From contig CAMWRX010000002.1 of NCBI GenBank assembly GCA_947176765.1, forward strand, positions 1 through 64,000: a stretch of DNA of 64,000 bases. Direction: 5' to 3'. Made by a program: the position numbers and the translations under genes. Positions 1-7,528 of this stretch are shown piece after piece. Position 1 is the first letter of the stretch, and every line of letters begins with the position of its first letter. The notes beneath the pieces were generated by a model. It did not search any database. It had not been told where the DNA came from and saw only the letters and a list, made by a program, of their open reading frames with translations. Origin of the DNA: an uncultured bacterium. Lineage in GTDB: Bacteria > Bacillota > Clostridia > Oscillospirales > Oscillospiraceae.

Positions 1-638
1 TTTACTACATTTTTTCCTCGGCGTTTTCTGACATTTTATCACTGGCGCTGACAGTTGGAGCTGCCGAAACCCAACCACGGGCAGCCGCACTTCGTTCAAT
101 ATCTTTCGATGCAGGTAATAGAGCCGATGAGGCGTATACGGCTGTCCCGTCTTGGCATCCAGGAAGGCTTCGGGGCTGTTCGGGTGCCGGGCGTGTTCCT
201 CCATCATCAGCTCCGTCGCTCGGGCCGACAGGCCCACCCATCGCTTTTCCAGCACCACCCGCCGTCCGCAGACGCCAACAGCGGCCCACGGCAGAGAGAT
301 CAATTCCCCTTGCCGCAGGCCGCTGGCCAGTCCGACATATAAAATTGGGTACGCGCTCAATCCTTGGGCCGCGTCCAGATACCGCTTGACCTGCCCGGAG
401 CGCAGACAACTGGGCTCCGGCGCTTCGCCATGCTCAACGCTGATATCCCACGCCGGGTTTTTCAAGATCAGCCCTTCCCGGCAGGCTTCGTCCAGGATTT
501 GCCGCAGGAGCAGATGGACGCACCACACGCTGCGGTCATTCAGCCCCGCCCCGGACAGCTTTCGGTAAAATGACCTGATCCGTTTTTCACTCAAATCGGT
601 GAGTGCTGCGCCGCCCATTCTTCCAACGTGATTTCCAT
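1..638 (-). pseudogene. Tyrosine recombinase (phage-type integrase) remnant, cut by window edge
   Basis: On the minus strand a frame with no stop runs from about 618 to base 1 and carries the family signature GLRQGELISLPW, whose arginine is the first catalytic residue of tyrosine recombinases, plus a core-binding-like N-terminal part (RIRSFYRKL, ILDEACREGLILKNP). The well-placed start is the ATG at 638 behind a GAGGAGGG ribosome site, but that frame reads MEITLEEWAAQHSP and stops, while the integrase frame begins about 20 bases later, so a frameshift separates them. The stretch that should hold the HxxR motif reads VGFRQLQ, which is not convincing. This is probably a decayed integrase of a lost element. 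The rest lies outside the window, and a sequencing error at the frameshift cannot be excluded. Confidence 0.7.
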
Positions 639-722
639 GGCATTCCCTCCTCGCAGCACAAACATATACCACAGAAGGGCGGAAATATCCAGAGAAAAAA
701 TTGCACTCGTTTAGGAAATCGT

Positions 723-884
723 TCAAACCAGGCTCCACTCCAAGATCTCCCGCACCAGGCGGCTCCCCACAGTGGTGCCCTCCGGCAACAGGAACATCGC
801 CACCTGGTTTTCCACGCCGCTGTCGCTGACCATATGGGCGTAGTCCCCGTCGATTGAAGTCACGGTATAATGAACAGGTTCCAT
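723..884 (-). CDS. Small DUF3006-like protein (53 aa)
   Basis: A 53-residue protein starts at an ATG behind a GAGGAGG ribosome site. It has the pattern YTVTSIDGDYAHM, then an acidic beta strand and LLPEGTTVGSRL. That order (short domain opening with a 'D-G-D-Y-A' strand, then 'LPEG...G') resembles the DUF3006 family, usually about 60-90 residues, whose function is unknown. No signal peptide or membrane segment is visible. It lies just upstream, in transcription order, of the integrase remnant and 15 bp downstream of the Nudix gene, so it may be the last intact gene of that minus-strand cluster. Family membership is by eye only. Confidence 0.55.
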   Translation of the reverse strand: MEPVHYTVTSIDGDYAHMVSDSGVENQVAMFLLPEGTTVGSRLVREILEWSLV

Positions 885-899
885 CCAGATTTCCTCCTC

Positions 900-1322
900 T
901 CACCGGGCGGTATTTCCGCTCCGCAATTTTTGCAATATCGTCTCGTCCGCCGGGCAGAACTCATACCGAGGGATCTCCTCCACCGTAATCCAGCGGATGT
1001 CGTTGTGTTCCAGCATCTGCGGCGTTCCCTCCCGAATCACGGCATTGAACAGCGTCAGATGCACGTTCAGATCCGGGTAGTCGTGATCCACCTCCATGAA
1101 CACCTTGCCCACCGAAAGTGTGACGACCAGCTCCTCCCGGCACTCCCGGATCAGCGCCTGCTCCTTTGTCTCACCTGGCTCCACCTTTCCGCCTACGAAC
1201 TCCCACAGCAGGCCCCGGGCCTTGTGGGCGGGACGCTGGCAGATGAGGAATTTCTCCCCCTCCCAGATGAGGGCCGCCACCACTTCTGTCACCGTTTTCT
1301 CCATGTCTGCCACCGTCCTCAC
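900..1322 (-). CDS. Nudix hydrolase (MutT-like, probable 8-oxo-dGTP diphosphatase)
   Basis: This cytoplasmic Nudix hydrolase of 140 residues would cleave nucleoside diphosphates linked to another group. The Nudix box sits at residues 45-67: G45, E51, then R59-E60 and E63-E64, which bind the metal. The usual glycine after the second glutamate pair is valine here. The early QRPAHKARGLLWEFVGG stretch matches MutT-type enzymes that sanitise oxidised nucleotides; the exact substrate is an inference. The GTG start at 1322 overlaps the stop of the upstream acidic protein, implying translational coupling. An internal ATG at 1304 is an alternative start and would remove six residues. Confidence 0.85.
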   Translation of the reverse strand: MRTVADMEKTVTEVVAALIWEGEKFLICQRPAHKARGLLWEFVGGKVEPGETKEQALIRECREELVVTLSVGKVFMEVDHDYPDLNVHLTLFNAVIREGTPQMLEHNDIRWITVEEIPRYEFCPADETILQKLRSGNTAR

Positions 1323-1609
1323 ATCAATTCGTCAATGCGGTCTTCCACCTCGCTGAGCAAGTCCTCCAGGCTCTCGTGGGCGTCCGCCCACTGCTCGAAC
1401 GCCTCGCCGGCCATGTCCTCCGGCTCGTCATCATCCATATCACACAGCCGGGCTTCCAGTTCTGCCCGGTACTCCTCCAGTTCCTCCAGGGACAGGCTGT
1501 CCAGTTCATCGCCCAGCGCCGCGAACCACTCCCCGTCCCGCTTGGTGAAGCGAACGGTCAGTTCTAAATCCAGCGCCTGCTCCATCAGCTTTTTGAAAAA
1601 GTCAATCAT
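1319..1609 (-). CDS. Acidic hypothetical protein (96 aa)
   Basis: I do not recognise the family. The start is the ATG at 1609, seven bases behind GGAGGTGG; an earlier in-frame start would add residues with no ribosome site. The 96-residue product begins with MIDFFKKLMEQAL and then becomes strongly acidic and helical (SLSLEELEEYRAELEARL, then a run of D and E), suggesting a soluble coiled or helical protein. It overlaps the Nudix gene start by four bases, so the two are likely co-translated. No signal peptide, metal motif or membrane segment is seen. Confidence 0.6.
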   Translation of the reverse strand: MIDFFKKLMEQALDLELTVRFTKRDGEWFAALGDELDSLSLEELEEYRAELEARLCDMDDDEPEDMAGEAFEQWADAHESLEDLLSEVEDRIDELM

Positions 1610-1733
1610 GATGCCACCTCCAAACACAGGAAGGATTTGCTTTCTTCCCCTGTTCATGGTATTTTATTTGGAGTATATCACAAATCCACCGCCGGGGAAA
1701 GTATCGGCGGCGATATTTTGGGAGTTGATTTCC

Positions 1734-2144
1734 ATGGTTCGCGAAATCATGCATGATGAAGCATTTTTAGCGCAGAAGGCCGAACCCGCCACAACCGAAG
1801 ACCTGCCCGTCGCCCAGGATCTGCTGGACACCCTCGCCGCCCACAAGGACGGCTGTGTGGGCATGGCGGCCAATATGATCGGCGTAAACAAACGCATCAT
1901 CGTCTTCGACAATGAGGGCGCTTATATGGTCATGTTCAACCCGGAAATCGTCAAGAAGTCCGGGCCCTACCAAGCGGAGGAAGGCTGTCTGTCCCTCACT
2001 GGTATCCGCAAGGCCAAGCGATGGAAATCCATCAAAGTTCAATATCAAAACGAGAAGTTCCAGACCCGCTTCAAAACCTTCACCGGCTGGACGGCCCAGA
2101 TCATCCAGCACGAGGTCGACCACTGCGAGGGGATTTTGATATGA
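1734..2144 (+). CDS. def: Peptide deformylase
   Basis: Removes the formyl group from the N-terminal methionine of new proteins. The three family motifs are in order in 136 residues: GCVGMAA at 40-46, EGCLS at 83-87 with metal ligand C85, and HEVDH at 126-130 with ligands H126 and H130 and catalytic E127. The length and the QIIQHEVDHCEGILI tail fit the short peptide deformylases found in clostridia. The start is the ATG at 1734; longer in-frame extensions upstream have no ribosome site. The stop overlaps the start of the phosphoesterase gene (ATGA), so they form a small operon. It may be a second, accessory deformylase rather than the main one, since it is not next to fmt. Confidence 0.9.
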   Translation: MVREIMHDEAFLAQKAEPATTEDLPVAQDLLDTLAAHKDGCVGMAANMIGVNKRIIVFDNEGAYMVMFNPEIVKKSGPYQAEEGCLSLTGIRKAKRWKSIKVQYQNEKFQTRFKTFTGWTAQIIQHEVDHCEGILI

Positions 2145-2606
2145 AGCGCATCGTTATCCTCTCGGACACCCATGGCCTGCTCCGCCCAGAGATGCTGGAT
2201 TACCTCGCCCAAGCGGACGCTATCATCCACGGCGGCGATATCAACACCAAGGCCATCGTCGATACTCTGCAAGGCTTCGCGCCCCTGCACATCGTCCGGG
2301 GCAACAACCAACGATAAAGAGTGGGCGGAAGGCCTGCCCCACAGCCTCACGTTTGCCATTGAGGGTATCCGCTTCTTTTTGGTTCACAACAAGCGGGATG
2401 TGCCCCCGAACCTGTCTGACGTGGACGTAGTGGTCTACGGCCATTCTCATAAGTATGCCTGCGAGGATCGGGGCGGCGTGCTCTGGCTCAACCCCGGAAG
2501 CTGCGGCAGGCGGCGTTTCGATCAGGAGATCACTTTTGCCGTCATGAGGGCAGAGGACGGGCAGTTCCAGGTAGAGAAGGTGACCATTCCCCATGAGCCG
2601 AAGTGA
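2141..2606 (+). pseudogene. YfcE/MJ0936-type metallophosphoesterase, frameshifted
   Basis: The first frame gives MKRIVILSDTHGLL (metal ligands D9 and H11) and IIHGGDIN, then stops after VRGNNQR. A second frame continues exactly where the family should, with NDKEWAEGLPHS, VVYGHSHK and LNPGSCGRRR. The junction holds a four-base repeat (AACAAC followed by CAAC, about 2304-2311); removing four bases restores the usual GNND motif. So a short tandem duplication appears to have broken a complete small calcineurin-like phosphodiesterase of about 154 residues. It overlaps the deformylase stop and the next gene's start. Either a genuine recent mutation or a sequence error fits. Confidence 0.8.
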
Positions 2607-3117
2607 ACCGATTGAGCTGGGCCTGACCATTCCCCTCCAGCGGCATCTGCGCATCAAGGCCCTGCCTTACAGCCAGGAGCCAGACCGCCGCTTCTGCTGG
2701 GATCTCCACGTTATCCCCCTGCGGGGACGGCCCTCCCTGCTGGCCGTCCACTGCTACAGCCGGTATACCTTCATACTCAACGATTTGAGCCGCTTGGACT
2801 GGGAACGCTTGCCGGAAGTTTTCCGGAAAGGTTTGGAGCGCAGTCTGTCCGCCGCCGGGTTTCCGGCTGAAGCGGCAGATCTGCTGTGCGGTGACCGCCA
2901 GCCGCTGTTCACCAAGACCCATGGCCGCCGGGAGGTGGCATTTCTGAATCGCGCCTGGGACGACGCGATGGCCGCCGAACTGGCCCTGGATGAGAGCACC
3001 CAAAGCCAGCCCCTGCTGGATCAGGTCGTCAACGCCAATCCCAGCCGCTGTGTGGGCTTTGAGGGATTGGATTCAGCGTCGGAGCGGCTGGCAGATATAC
3101 TGCGCAAATTGATTTAG
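2593..3117 (+). CDS. DUF6933-like hypothetical protein
   Basis: A 174-residue soluble protein. The central part FCWDLHVIPLRGRPSLLAVH followed by YTFILNDLSRLDWERLPEVF matches the layout of the DUF6933 family (strand, 'cttn' type strand, then a helix), whose function is unknown. The C-terminus carries DQVVNANPSRCVGFEGLD, a stretch that recurs as a broken copy 1.6 kb downstream at 4670-4774. The ATG at 2593 overlaps the end of the broken phosphoesterase by 14 bases. No catalytic motif, signal peptide or membrane helix is visible. Confidence 0.6.
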   Translation: MSRSEPIELGLTIPLQRHLRIKALPYSQEPDRRFCWDLHVIPLRGRPSLLAVHCYSRYTFILNDLSRLDWERLPEVFRKGLERSLSAAGFPAEAADLLCGDRQPLFTKTHGRREVAFLNRAWDDAMAAELALDESTQSQPLLDQVVNANPSRCVGFEGLDSASERLADILRKLI

Positions 3118-3147
3118 GCCGTATTCCAAATAGAACGGGGTGAGCAG

Positions 3148-3804
3148 ATGAAAACATTGACCTGCGGGCCTTATACGATTGAATTGTTCACGGAAGAAAC
3201 GTGCCGGGGCATCATATACGCAGTCATGGATCAGCAGGGCATCAAAGAGACCTGGCGCCTTTTAGAAGGACATAGCCTGGCCCTGGCGGCAATCTCCGGT
3301 GTGGACTGGAACCGGGAGTTGTCCCCATGGAAAGCACCCAAGGCGTTTCGCGGCGGCGAAGATTTTGGAGGCCAGGGACCTGCCCTGCTGGACACGCTGA
3401 CACAGCAAATAATACCGCTGACTGAAAATCACCTGGGATATGCGCCCGGGTTCCGCGGCATTGCGGGATACTCGCTGGCTGGCCTGTTCGCGCTGTGGGC
3501 AGTTTATCAGACCGATCTCTTTGACCGGGCCGCTTCCATTTCCGGCTCACTGTGGTTTGACGGATTTTTGGAGTTTATGAAAAGCGGCACACCCAAAGCA
3601 AAATTCGTATACCTTTCTTTAGGAGATAAAGAGAAGCTGGCTAAAAACCCCCGGCTGGCGGCGGTGGAGGACTGCACCCGCCAGGCCGCGGAGCTGCTGG
3701 GGGCACATAGTATTCCGGCGGTATTTGAGTTGAACCGCGGCGGACATTTTCAAGACATTCCGGCCCGGATCGCGCGGGGAATCAGTTCACTTGTGACACT
3801 GTGA
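3148..3804 (+). CDS. Esterase, alpha/beta-hydrolase fold (esterase D/IroE-like)
   Basis: This cytoplasmic serine hydrolase of 218 residues has the nucleophile elbow GYSLAG with S109, followed by the strand and helix GLFALWAVYQTDLFDRAASISGSLW that is typical of esterase D, Fes and IroE-like enzymes. A late histidine in GGHFQ can serve as the catalytic base. The ribosome site GGGGTGAG lies before the ATG. Family members cleave small acyl esters or siderophore backbones; nothing nearby points to siderophores, so the substrate is unknown. It starts a run of three same-strand genes with short gaps (16 and 19 bp). Confidence 0.8.
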   Translation: MKTLTCGPYTIELFTEETCRGIIYAVMDQQGIKETWRLLEGHSLALAAISGVDWNRELSPWKAPKAFRGGEDFGGQGPALLDTLTQQIIPLTENHLGYAPGFRGIAGYSLAGLFALWAVYQTDLFDRAASISGSLWFDGFLEFMKSGTPKAKFVYLSLGDKEKLAKNPRLAAVEDCTRQAAELLGAHSIPAVFELNRGGHFQDIPARIARGISSLVTL

Positions 3805-3820
3805 AAAGGAGTGCGAAGCT

Positions 3821-4264
3821 ATGACCAATGATAACGTGTTTCCGAGAGAATCTGCTCTGTGGGTATGTCCCCAATGCGGACGGTCATTTCGTAAGACCGG
3901 GCAAAGCCACTATTGCGGGAAAGCGCCGGCAACGATCGAGGAGTATATCCTCAGCCAGCCGGAGGAAACACAAACCTATCTTCGCCAGGTGAATGAAGCC
4001 ATCAAGGCCAGCATCCCGGAGGCGAAGGAGAAAATTTCCTGGAGTATGCCCACCTACTGGAAGGGCCACAACCTGATCCAGTTCGCGGCGGCGAAAAAGC
4101 ACATTGGCCTGTACCCAGGCCCGGAGGCTGTGAAGGCGTTTGCCGCACAGCTGGCGGAGTACAAGACCAGCAAGGGGGCCATTCAGTTCCCGTATCACAA
4201 ACCGCTTCCGCTGGAGTTGATCGCGGAAATCGCAAAGTGGTGCGAAGCGAACGCAGGAGGATGA
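3821..4264 (+). CDS. DUF1801 protein with N-terminal zinc ribbon
   Basis: Residues 1-35 hold C16-x2-C19 and H30-x-C32, a likely small zinc-binding ribbon (WVCPQCGRSFRKTG then YCGK). Residues about 38-145 match the DUF1801/YdhG type fold: EAKEKISWSMPTYWKGHNLIQFAAAKKHIGLY in segments, then SKGAIQFPYHKPLP. DUF1801 proteins resemble frataxin and some have been linked to iron handling, but their role is unsettled. The added ribbon is less common and may recruit nucleic acid or a partner. The gene follows the esterase by 16 bp with an AAGGAG ribosome site. Confidence 0.8.
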   Translation: MTNDNVFPRESALWVCPQCGRSFRKTGQSHYCGKAPATIEEYILSQPEETQTYLRQVNEAIKASIPEAKEKISWSMPTYWKGHNLIQFAAAKKHIGLYPGPEAVKAFAAQLAEYKTSKGAIQFPYHKPLPLELIAEIAKWCEANAGG

Positions 4265-4283
4265 CAAGAAGGGCGGGAAAACC

Positions 4284-4667
4284 ATGGACATCACAACAGA
4301 CGAGATCATGTTCTGGGATCAGTGGGTGCGGCTGCTTCCACTGTATGAAGCATTCAAAAATCGTTTGTCCGAAGCTTACCCGGATATGAAAATCAAGGTA
4401 TCAAAGTCGCAGATCTCATTTTACAACAGGCATATGTTTGCGATGGTTTCACCTCCTGTCCGGCGCCGGAAAGGCTGGCCGAAGGAGTTTATGCTGATCT
4501 CATTTGGATTGCCTTACCAGGTTATTTCACCGCGGATAGCCATGAGTACAGAAGCATATCCGAACCGTTGGACACACCATGTGATCGCAGAAAACGCAGA
4601 GGCTATTGATGAAACTTTACTGGCATGGATCGATGAGGCGTACTCTTTTTCGGAGAGCAAGCGATAA
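4284..4667 (+). CDS. DUF5655-type protein
   Basis: A 127-residue soluble protein. The region KVSKSQISFYNRHMFAMVSPP and the later VISPRIAMSTEAYPNRWTHH, then IDETLLAWIDEAYSFSE, match the DUF5655 pattern, a domain of unknown role also seen as the tail of DUF1801-like proteins. That association supports a shared function with the preceding DUF1801 gene, 19 bp upstream. The start ATG at 4284 follows a GGGCGGG stretch, a weak ribosome site. The family call is by pattern memory only. Confidence 0.65.
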   Translation: MDITTDEIMFWDQWVRLLPLYEAFKNRLSEAYPDMKIKVSKSQISFYNRHMFAMVSPPVRRRKGWPKEFMLISFGLPYQVISPRIAMSTEAYPNRWTHHVIAENAEAIDETLLAWIDEAYSFSESKR

Positions 4668-4669
4668 AT

Positions 4670-4774
4670 CTGCCGGATCAGACCGTCAACGCCAAGCCCG
4701 GCCGGTGTGTTGGTTTTCAGGAACTGGATCCACTCCATACCGCTTGTGACAGGATGAAATCTGTGGTATCATAG
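4670..4774 (+). pseudogene. C-terminal remnant of a second DUF6933-like gene
   Basis: After the stop of the preceding gene, an open stretch without a start codon reads LPDQTVNAKPGRCVGFQELD and ends at TAG. It aligns without gaps with LLDQVVNANPSRCVGFEGLD, the C-terminus of the intact gene at 2593-3117. Only about 35 codons survive. This is what remains of a paralogue, so the 2.6-4.8 kb block probably arose by duplication followed by deletion of most of one copy. Confidence 0.75.
4744..4772 (+). promoter_or_regulatory. Probable sigma-A promoter for the nitroreductase
   Basis: TTGTGA (4744-4749) and TATCAT (4767-4772) are separated by 17 bp and lie 30 bp before the nitroreductase start, which has the ribosome site GGAAGGGAG. 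The promoter is inside the DUF6933-like remnant. Confidence 0.5.
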
Positions 4775-4801
4775 ACTAAATTATGGAAGGGAGCGTTCAC
4801 C

Positions 4802-5329
4802 ATGAGTCAAGTGCTGGAACAAATCAAAAGCAGAAGAAGCATCCGTAAATACAAGCCGGACGATGTGCCCCAGGAGCTGCTGGATCAGATCATCGAGGCC
4901 GGGCTCTATGCCGCCAGCGGCAAGAATCTGCAGAGCGCCATCATCATCCAGGTGACCAACAAAGAGCTGCGCGATGAAATTTCCCGGATGAACGCCCAGA
5001 TCATGGGCCGGCCGGAGGGCCACGATCCGTTCTACGGCGCGCCCGCCATGCTGATTGTGCTCGGGAAGAAGGATCAGTCCAATCATGTGGCGGACGGCAG
5101 TCTGGTCATGGGCAACCTGATGCTAGCCGCCCACGAGCTGGGGCTGGGCAGCTGCTGGATCAACCGCGCAAAAGAAGAGTTCGACACCCAGTGGGGCAAG
5201 GATCTGCTGAAATCCCTGGGCATCGAGGGCGAGTATGAGGGAATCGGCCACTGTGCGCTGGGCTACATTGACGGTGATGTTCCGGAAGCCGCCCCCCGCA
5301 AAGAGAACCGGGTATTCTACATCAAGTGA
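4802..5329 (+). CDS. Nitroreductase family protein
   Basis: An FMN-dependent oxidoreductase of 175 residues, shorter than classic NfsB. It begins with the family signature IKSRRSIRKYKPDDVP (the RRS-R-Y motif binds FMN phosphate), has AASGKNLQ, and the mid-protein block SLVMGNLMLAAHELGLGSCWINRAKEEF typical of the small clostridial nitroreductases. These reduce nitro groups or quinones with NAD(P)H; the physiological substrate is unknown. It has its own promoter and a hairpin 11 bp after the stop, so it is probably monocistronic. Confidence 0.88.
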   Translation: MSQVLEQIKSRRSIRKYKPDDVPQELLDQIIEAGLYAASGKNLQSAIIIQVTNKELRDEISRMNAQIMGRPEGHDPFYGAPAMLIVLGKKDQSNHVADGSLVMGNLMLAAHELGLGSCWINRAKEEFDTQWGKDLLKSLGIEGEYEGIGHCALGYIDGDVPEAAPRKENRVFYIK

Positions 5330-5340
5330 GTGTTCTAACC

Positions 5341-5370
5341 AGGCGGCAGCCCACGCACCAGCTGCCGCCT
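5341..5370 (+). terminator. Hairpin after the nitroreductase
   Basis: Perfect 10-bp inverted repeat AGGCGGCAGC / GCTGCCGCCT with a 10-base loop, followed by GATTTTCTG. The T run is weak, so termination may be partial. Confidence 0.6.
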
Positions 5371-5442
5371 GATTTTCTGCCCGCCCCAATGGGACTTTCG
5401 AGGGACTCCCTATCTTGTTGTATGCGTCTTGTTGATATAGTT

Positions 5443-5463
5443 CCTCCCCAGATTTTGGGGAGG
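5443..5463 (+). terminator. Hairpin in the yaaA leader
   Basis: CCTCCCCA and TGGGGAGG form an 8-bp stem around GATTT, 39 bp before yaaA. It could be a second terminator for the nitroreductase or a leader hairpin; no T run follows. Confidence 0.35.
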
Positions 5464-5501
5464 GGTGCTTCAAAAAACGTAGACAGAAAGGTCGGCAAAT
5501 C

Positions 5502-6251
5502 ATGCGGATCATCATCGCACCTGCCAAGAAAATGGTGATGGATACGGACAGCTTTGCCGTGGACGGACTGTCTCTCTTTCTGGAGCAGACAGAGCGACTG
5601 AAAGCCGCGCTCCAGGGAATGTCTCCAGCAGAATTGCAGGCCCTCTGGAAGTGCAATGACGTCATCACCAAGCTGAACGTGGAACGCCTGTCCGCCATGG
5701 ATCTGCGCCGGCGTCTCACCCCCGCTATTGTCTCCTACGAGGGCATTCAGTACCAGTACATGGCCCCAGGGGTGATGGAGACGGCCCAGCTGGACTATCT
5801 CCGGGAGCATCTGCGCATCCTGTCCGGCTTCTACGGCCTGCTGCGGCCCTTCGACGGCGTGACCCCCTACCGGCTGGAAATGCAGGCGAGACTGTCGGTG
5901 GATGGATGCCGCGATTTGTACGACTTCTGGGGCGACGCCCTGGCCTGCCGGCTTGCCGCCGAGACGGATTTCGTGCTCAACCTGGCCTCCAAGGAATACA
6001 GCCGTGCGGTGGAGCCCCATCTGCCAAAGTCCGTCCGCTTTCTCACCTGTACCTTCGGCGAGTGGAAGGGCGATAAGATTATCGAAAAGGGCACCATGTG
6101 CAAAATGGCCCGGGGCCAGATGGTGCGCTGGCTGGCGGAAAGCAATATCACGAATTTGGCAGATATCCGGGCCTTTGACCAGCTGGGGTATCGGTTCCAG
6201 CCGGAACTGTCCGATGAAAACCACGACGTGTTCCTCAAAAGCGGTACATAA
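5502..6251 (+). CDS. yaaA: Peroxide stress protein YaaA
   Basis: This 249-residue protein is a full-length YaaA (DUF328). It opens with MRIIIAPAKKM, has LWKCNDVI, the block SFYGLLRPFDGVTPYRLEM split by LSG upstream, and CTFGEWKGDKIIEKGT near the C-terminus. In E. coli YaaA limits free iron and so lowers hydroxyl radical damage during peroxide stress; it binds DNA. Here it sits head to tail against bcp, a thiol peroxidase, so the two converge on a shared oxidative-stress theme and on one terminator. Confidence 0.92.
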   Translation: MRIIIAPAKKMVMDTDSFAVDGLSLFLEQTERLKAALQGMSPAELQALWKCNDVITKLNVERLSAMDLRRRLTPAIVSYEGIQYQYMAPGVMETAQLDYLREHLRILSGFYGLLRPFDGVTPYRLEMQARLSVDGCRDLYDFWGDALACRLAAETDFVLNLASKEYSRAVEPHLPKSVRFLTCTFGEWKGDKIIEKGTMCKMARGQMVRWLAESNITNLADIRAFDQLGYRFQPELSDENHDVFLKSGT

Positions 6252-6253
6252 AA

Positions 6254-6284
6254 ACGAGCGCCCGCGGCTGACCGCAGGCGCTCG
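6254..6284 (-). terminator. Rho-independent terminator between yaaA and bcp
   Basis: CGAGCGCCCGCGG pairs with CCGCAGGCGCTCG around a CTGA loop. Read on the minus strand the stem is followed by TTTTTAT, so it is a strong terminator for bcp; it may also stop yaaA from the other side. Confidence 0.8.
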
Positions 6285-6292
6285 GGTCGTAT

Positions 6293-6772
6293 TCAGTTGT
6301 CCCCTTTGAGATAAGCCAGGATCTCCGCCGCGTTGGTGTCCGGCTTCACCTTGGGCATGACCTTCTCGATGACGCCGCCTTCGTCGATGACGAAGGTGGA
6401 GCGCACCACGCCCATGCTCACCTTGCCGTACAGCTTTTTCTCCTGCCACACCCCGTAGGCCTGGATGGCGGCCAGCTCCGGGTCAGAGAGCAGGATGAAC
6501 GGCAGATCGTACTTTTCCGCAAACTTCTTGTGGGACGCTGCGGAGTCCTTGCTGATCCCGATGACCACCGCGTCGATCTGCTTGAATTCCTCAAACACCC
6601 CGGCAAAAGCGCACGCCTGCCGGGTACAGCCAGGGGTATTGTCTTTTGGATAAAAGTACAGCACCACCTTTTTCCCGGCGAAGTCCGACAGGGAAACGGA
6701 GTTCCCCTCTGCGTCCTGCAGCGTGAAATCAGGCGCTTTCGCGCCAACCTCCAGCAGCTTGTTTGTCTCCAT
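6293..6772 (-). CDS. bcp: Thioredoxin-dependent thiol peroxidase Bcp (PrxQ type)
   Basis: Reduces hydrogen and organic peroxides with electrons from thioredoxin. In the 159-residue protein the motif YFYPKDNTPGCTRQAC holds the peroxidatic C49 and the likely resolving C54, the C-x4-C spacing seen in E. coli Bcp. Downstream GISKDSAASHKKFAEKYDLP and RSTFVIDEGG complete the PrxQ fold. The ATG at 6772 is chosen because GGAGG lies nine bases before it; a TTG two codons earlier is too close to that site. It ends at a strong hairpin shared with yaaA. Confidence 0.93.
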   Translation of the reverse strand: METNKLLEVGAKAPDFTLQDAEGNSVSLSDFAGKKVVLYFYPKDNTPGCTRQACAFAGVFEEFKQIDAVVIGISKDSAASHKKFAEKYDLPFILLSDPELAAIQAYGVWQEKKLYGKVSMGVVRSTFVIDEGGVIEKVMPKVKPDTNAAEILAYLKGDN

Positions 6773-6898
6773 ACTCAACAGCCTCCATTATGAAAATGTC
6801 AAAGGATTACATCTGTTCAGCAGTATACCGGAATAATCGGCCAATTTCAAGCATAGCCGGTGAAATCTCTTACCCTGATTTGACAGGAGTGGCTATTT

Positions 6899-7516
6899 AT
6901 GAAAAAGCACATTTTAATCGTCCAGGGCGGCGGCCGTCCCAAGGGCAACACCGCCCAGCTTATTTCCGCATTCACCCAAGGCGCTGAATCTGCGGGCCAC
7001 ACCGTGGAAACGGTCTCCCTTCTCAAAAACGAGGTGAAGGGCTGTCTGGGCTGCAACGCCTGCCGCTACGGAAAGCCCTGCGTCCAGAAGGACGCGTTCA
7101 ACGACCTCGTCCCCAAGATCAAGGCGGCGGACTGCATCGTGTTTGCCTCACCGCTGTATTTTTGGACCGTCTCCGCCCGGATCAAGGCGTTCATCGAGCG
7201 GTTCTACTGCATCGCAGGGGAAGACCCCGCGCCTCCGCTGGGCCGGTATGAAAAGTACCCGGTGAAAGACTGCGCCCTGCTCATGACAGCGGCGGATGAT
7301 TTCTTCTGGACGTTCCAGCAGGCACAGTCCTACTACCAGTTTGCCTTGGTGAATTACATCGGCTTCCATGACCAGGGAATGCTGCTGGCGGGCGGCTGCG
7401 GGGATACCAACGGCCCGCCCCAGATCGGCAAAACCGGGCATCTGGAACGGGCCTATGCCTTTGGGCAAGGGTTGTACTCTGCCGCGGCGGACGGGCAAAA
7501 CACACAAAAGGTCTGA
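6899..7516 (+). CDS. Flavodoxin-fold NAD(P)H oxidoreductase
   Basis: A 205-residue FMN protein of the NADPH-dependent FMN reductase family. HILIVQGGGRPKGNTAQL is the phosphate loop for FMN, and GCLGCNACRYGKPCVQKD is the cysteine stretch typical of iron-sulfur flavoprotein relatives, followed by FASPLYFWTVSARIKAFIERF. The four close cysteines may be redox active or bind a cluster, though the spacing does not match a plain ferredoxin. It is followed 12 bp later by an acetyltransferase, so they are probably co-transcribed. The electron acceptor is unknown. Confidence 0.85.
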   Translation: MKKHILIVQGGGRPKGNTAQLISAFTQGAESAGHTVETVSLLKNEVKGCLGCNACRYGKPCVQKDAFNDLVPKIKAADCIVFASPLYFWTVSARIKAFIERFYCIAGEDPAPPLGRYEKYPVKDCALLMTAADDFFWTFQQAQSYYQFALVNYIGFHDQGMLLAGGCGDTNGPPQIGKTGHLERAYAFGQGLYSAAADGQNTQKV

Positions 7517-7528
7517 AAGGAGTCGGTC

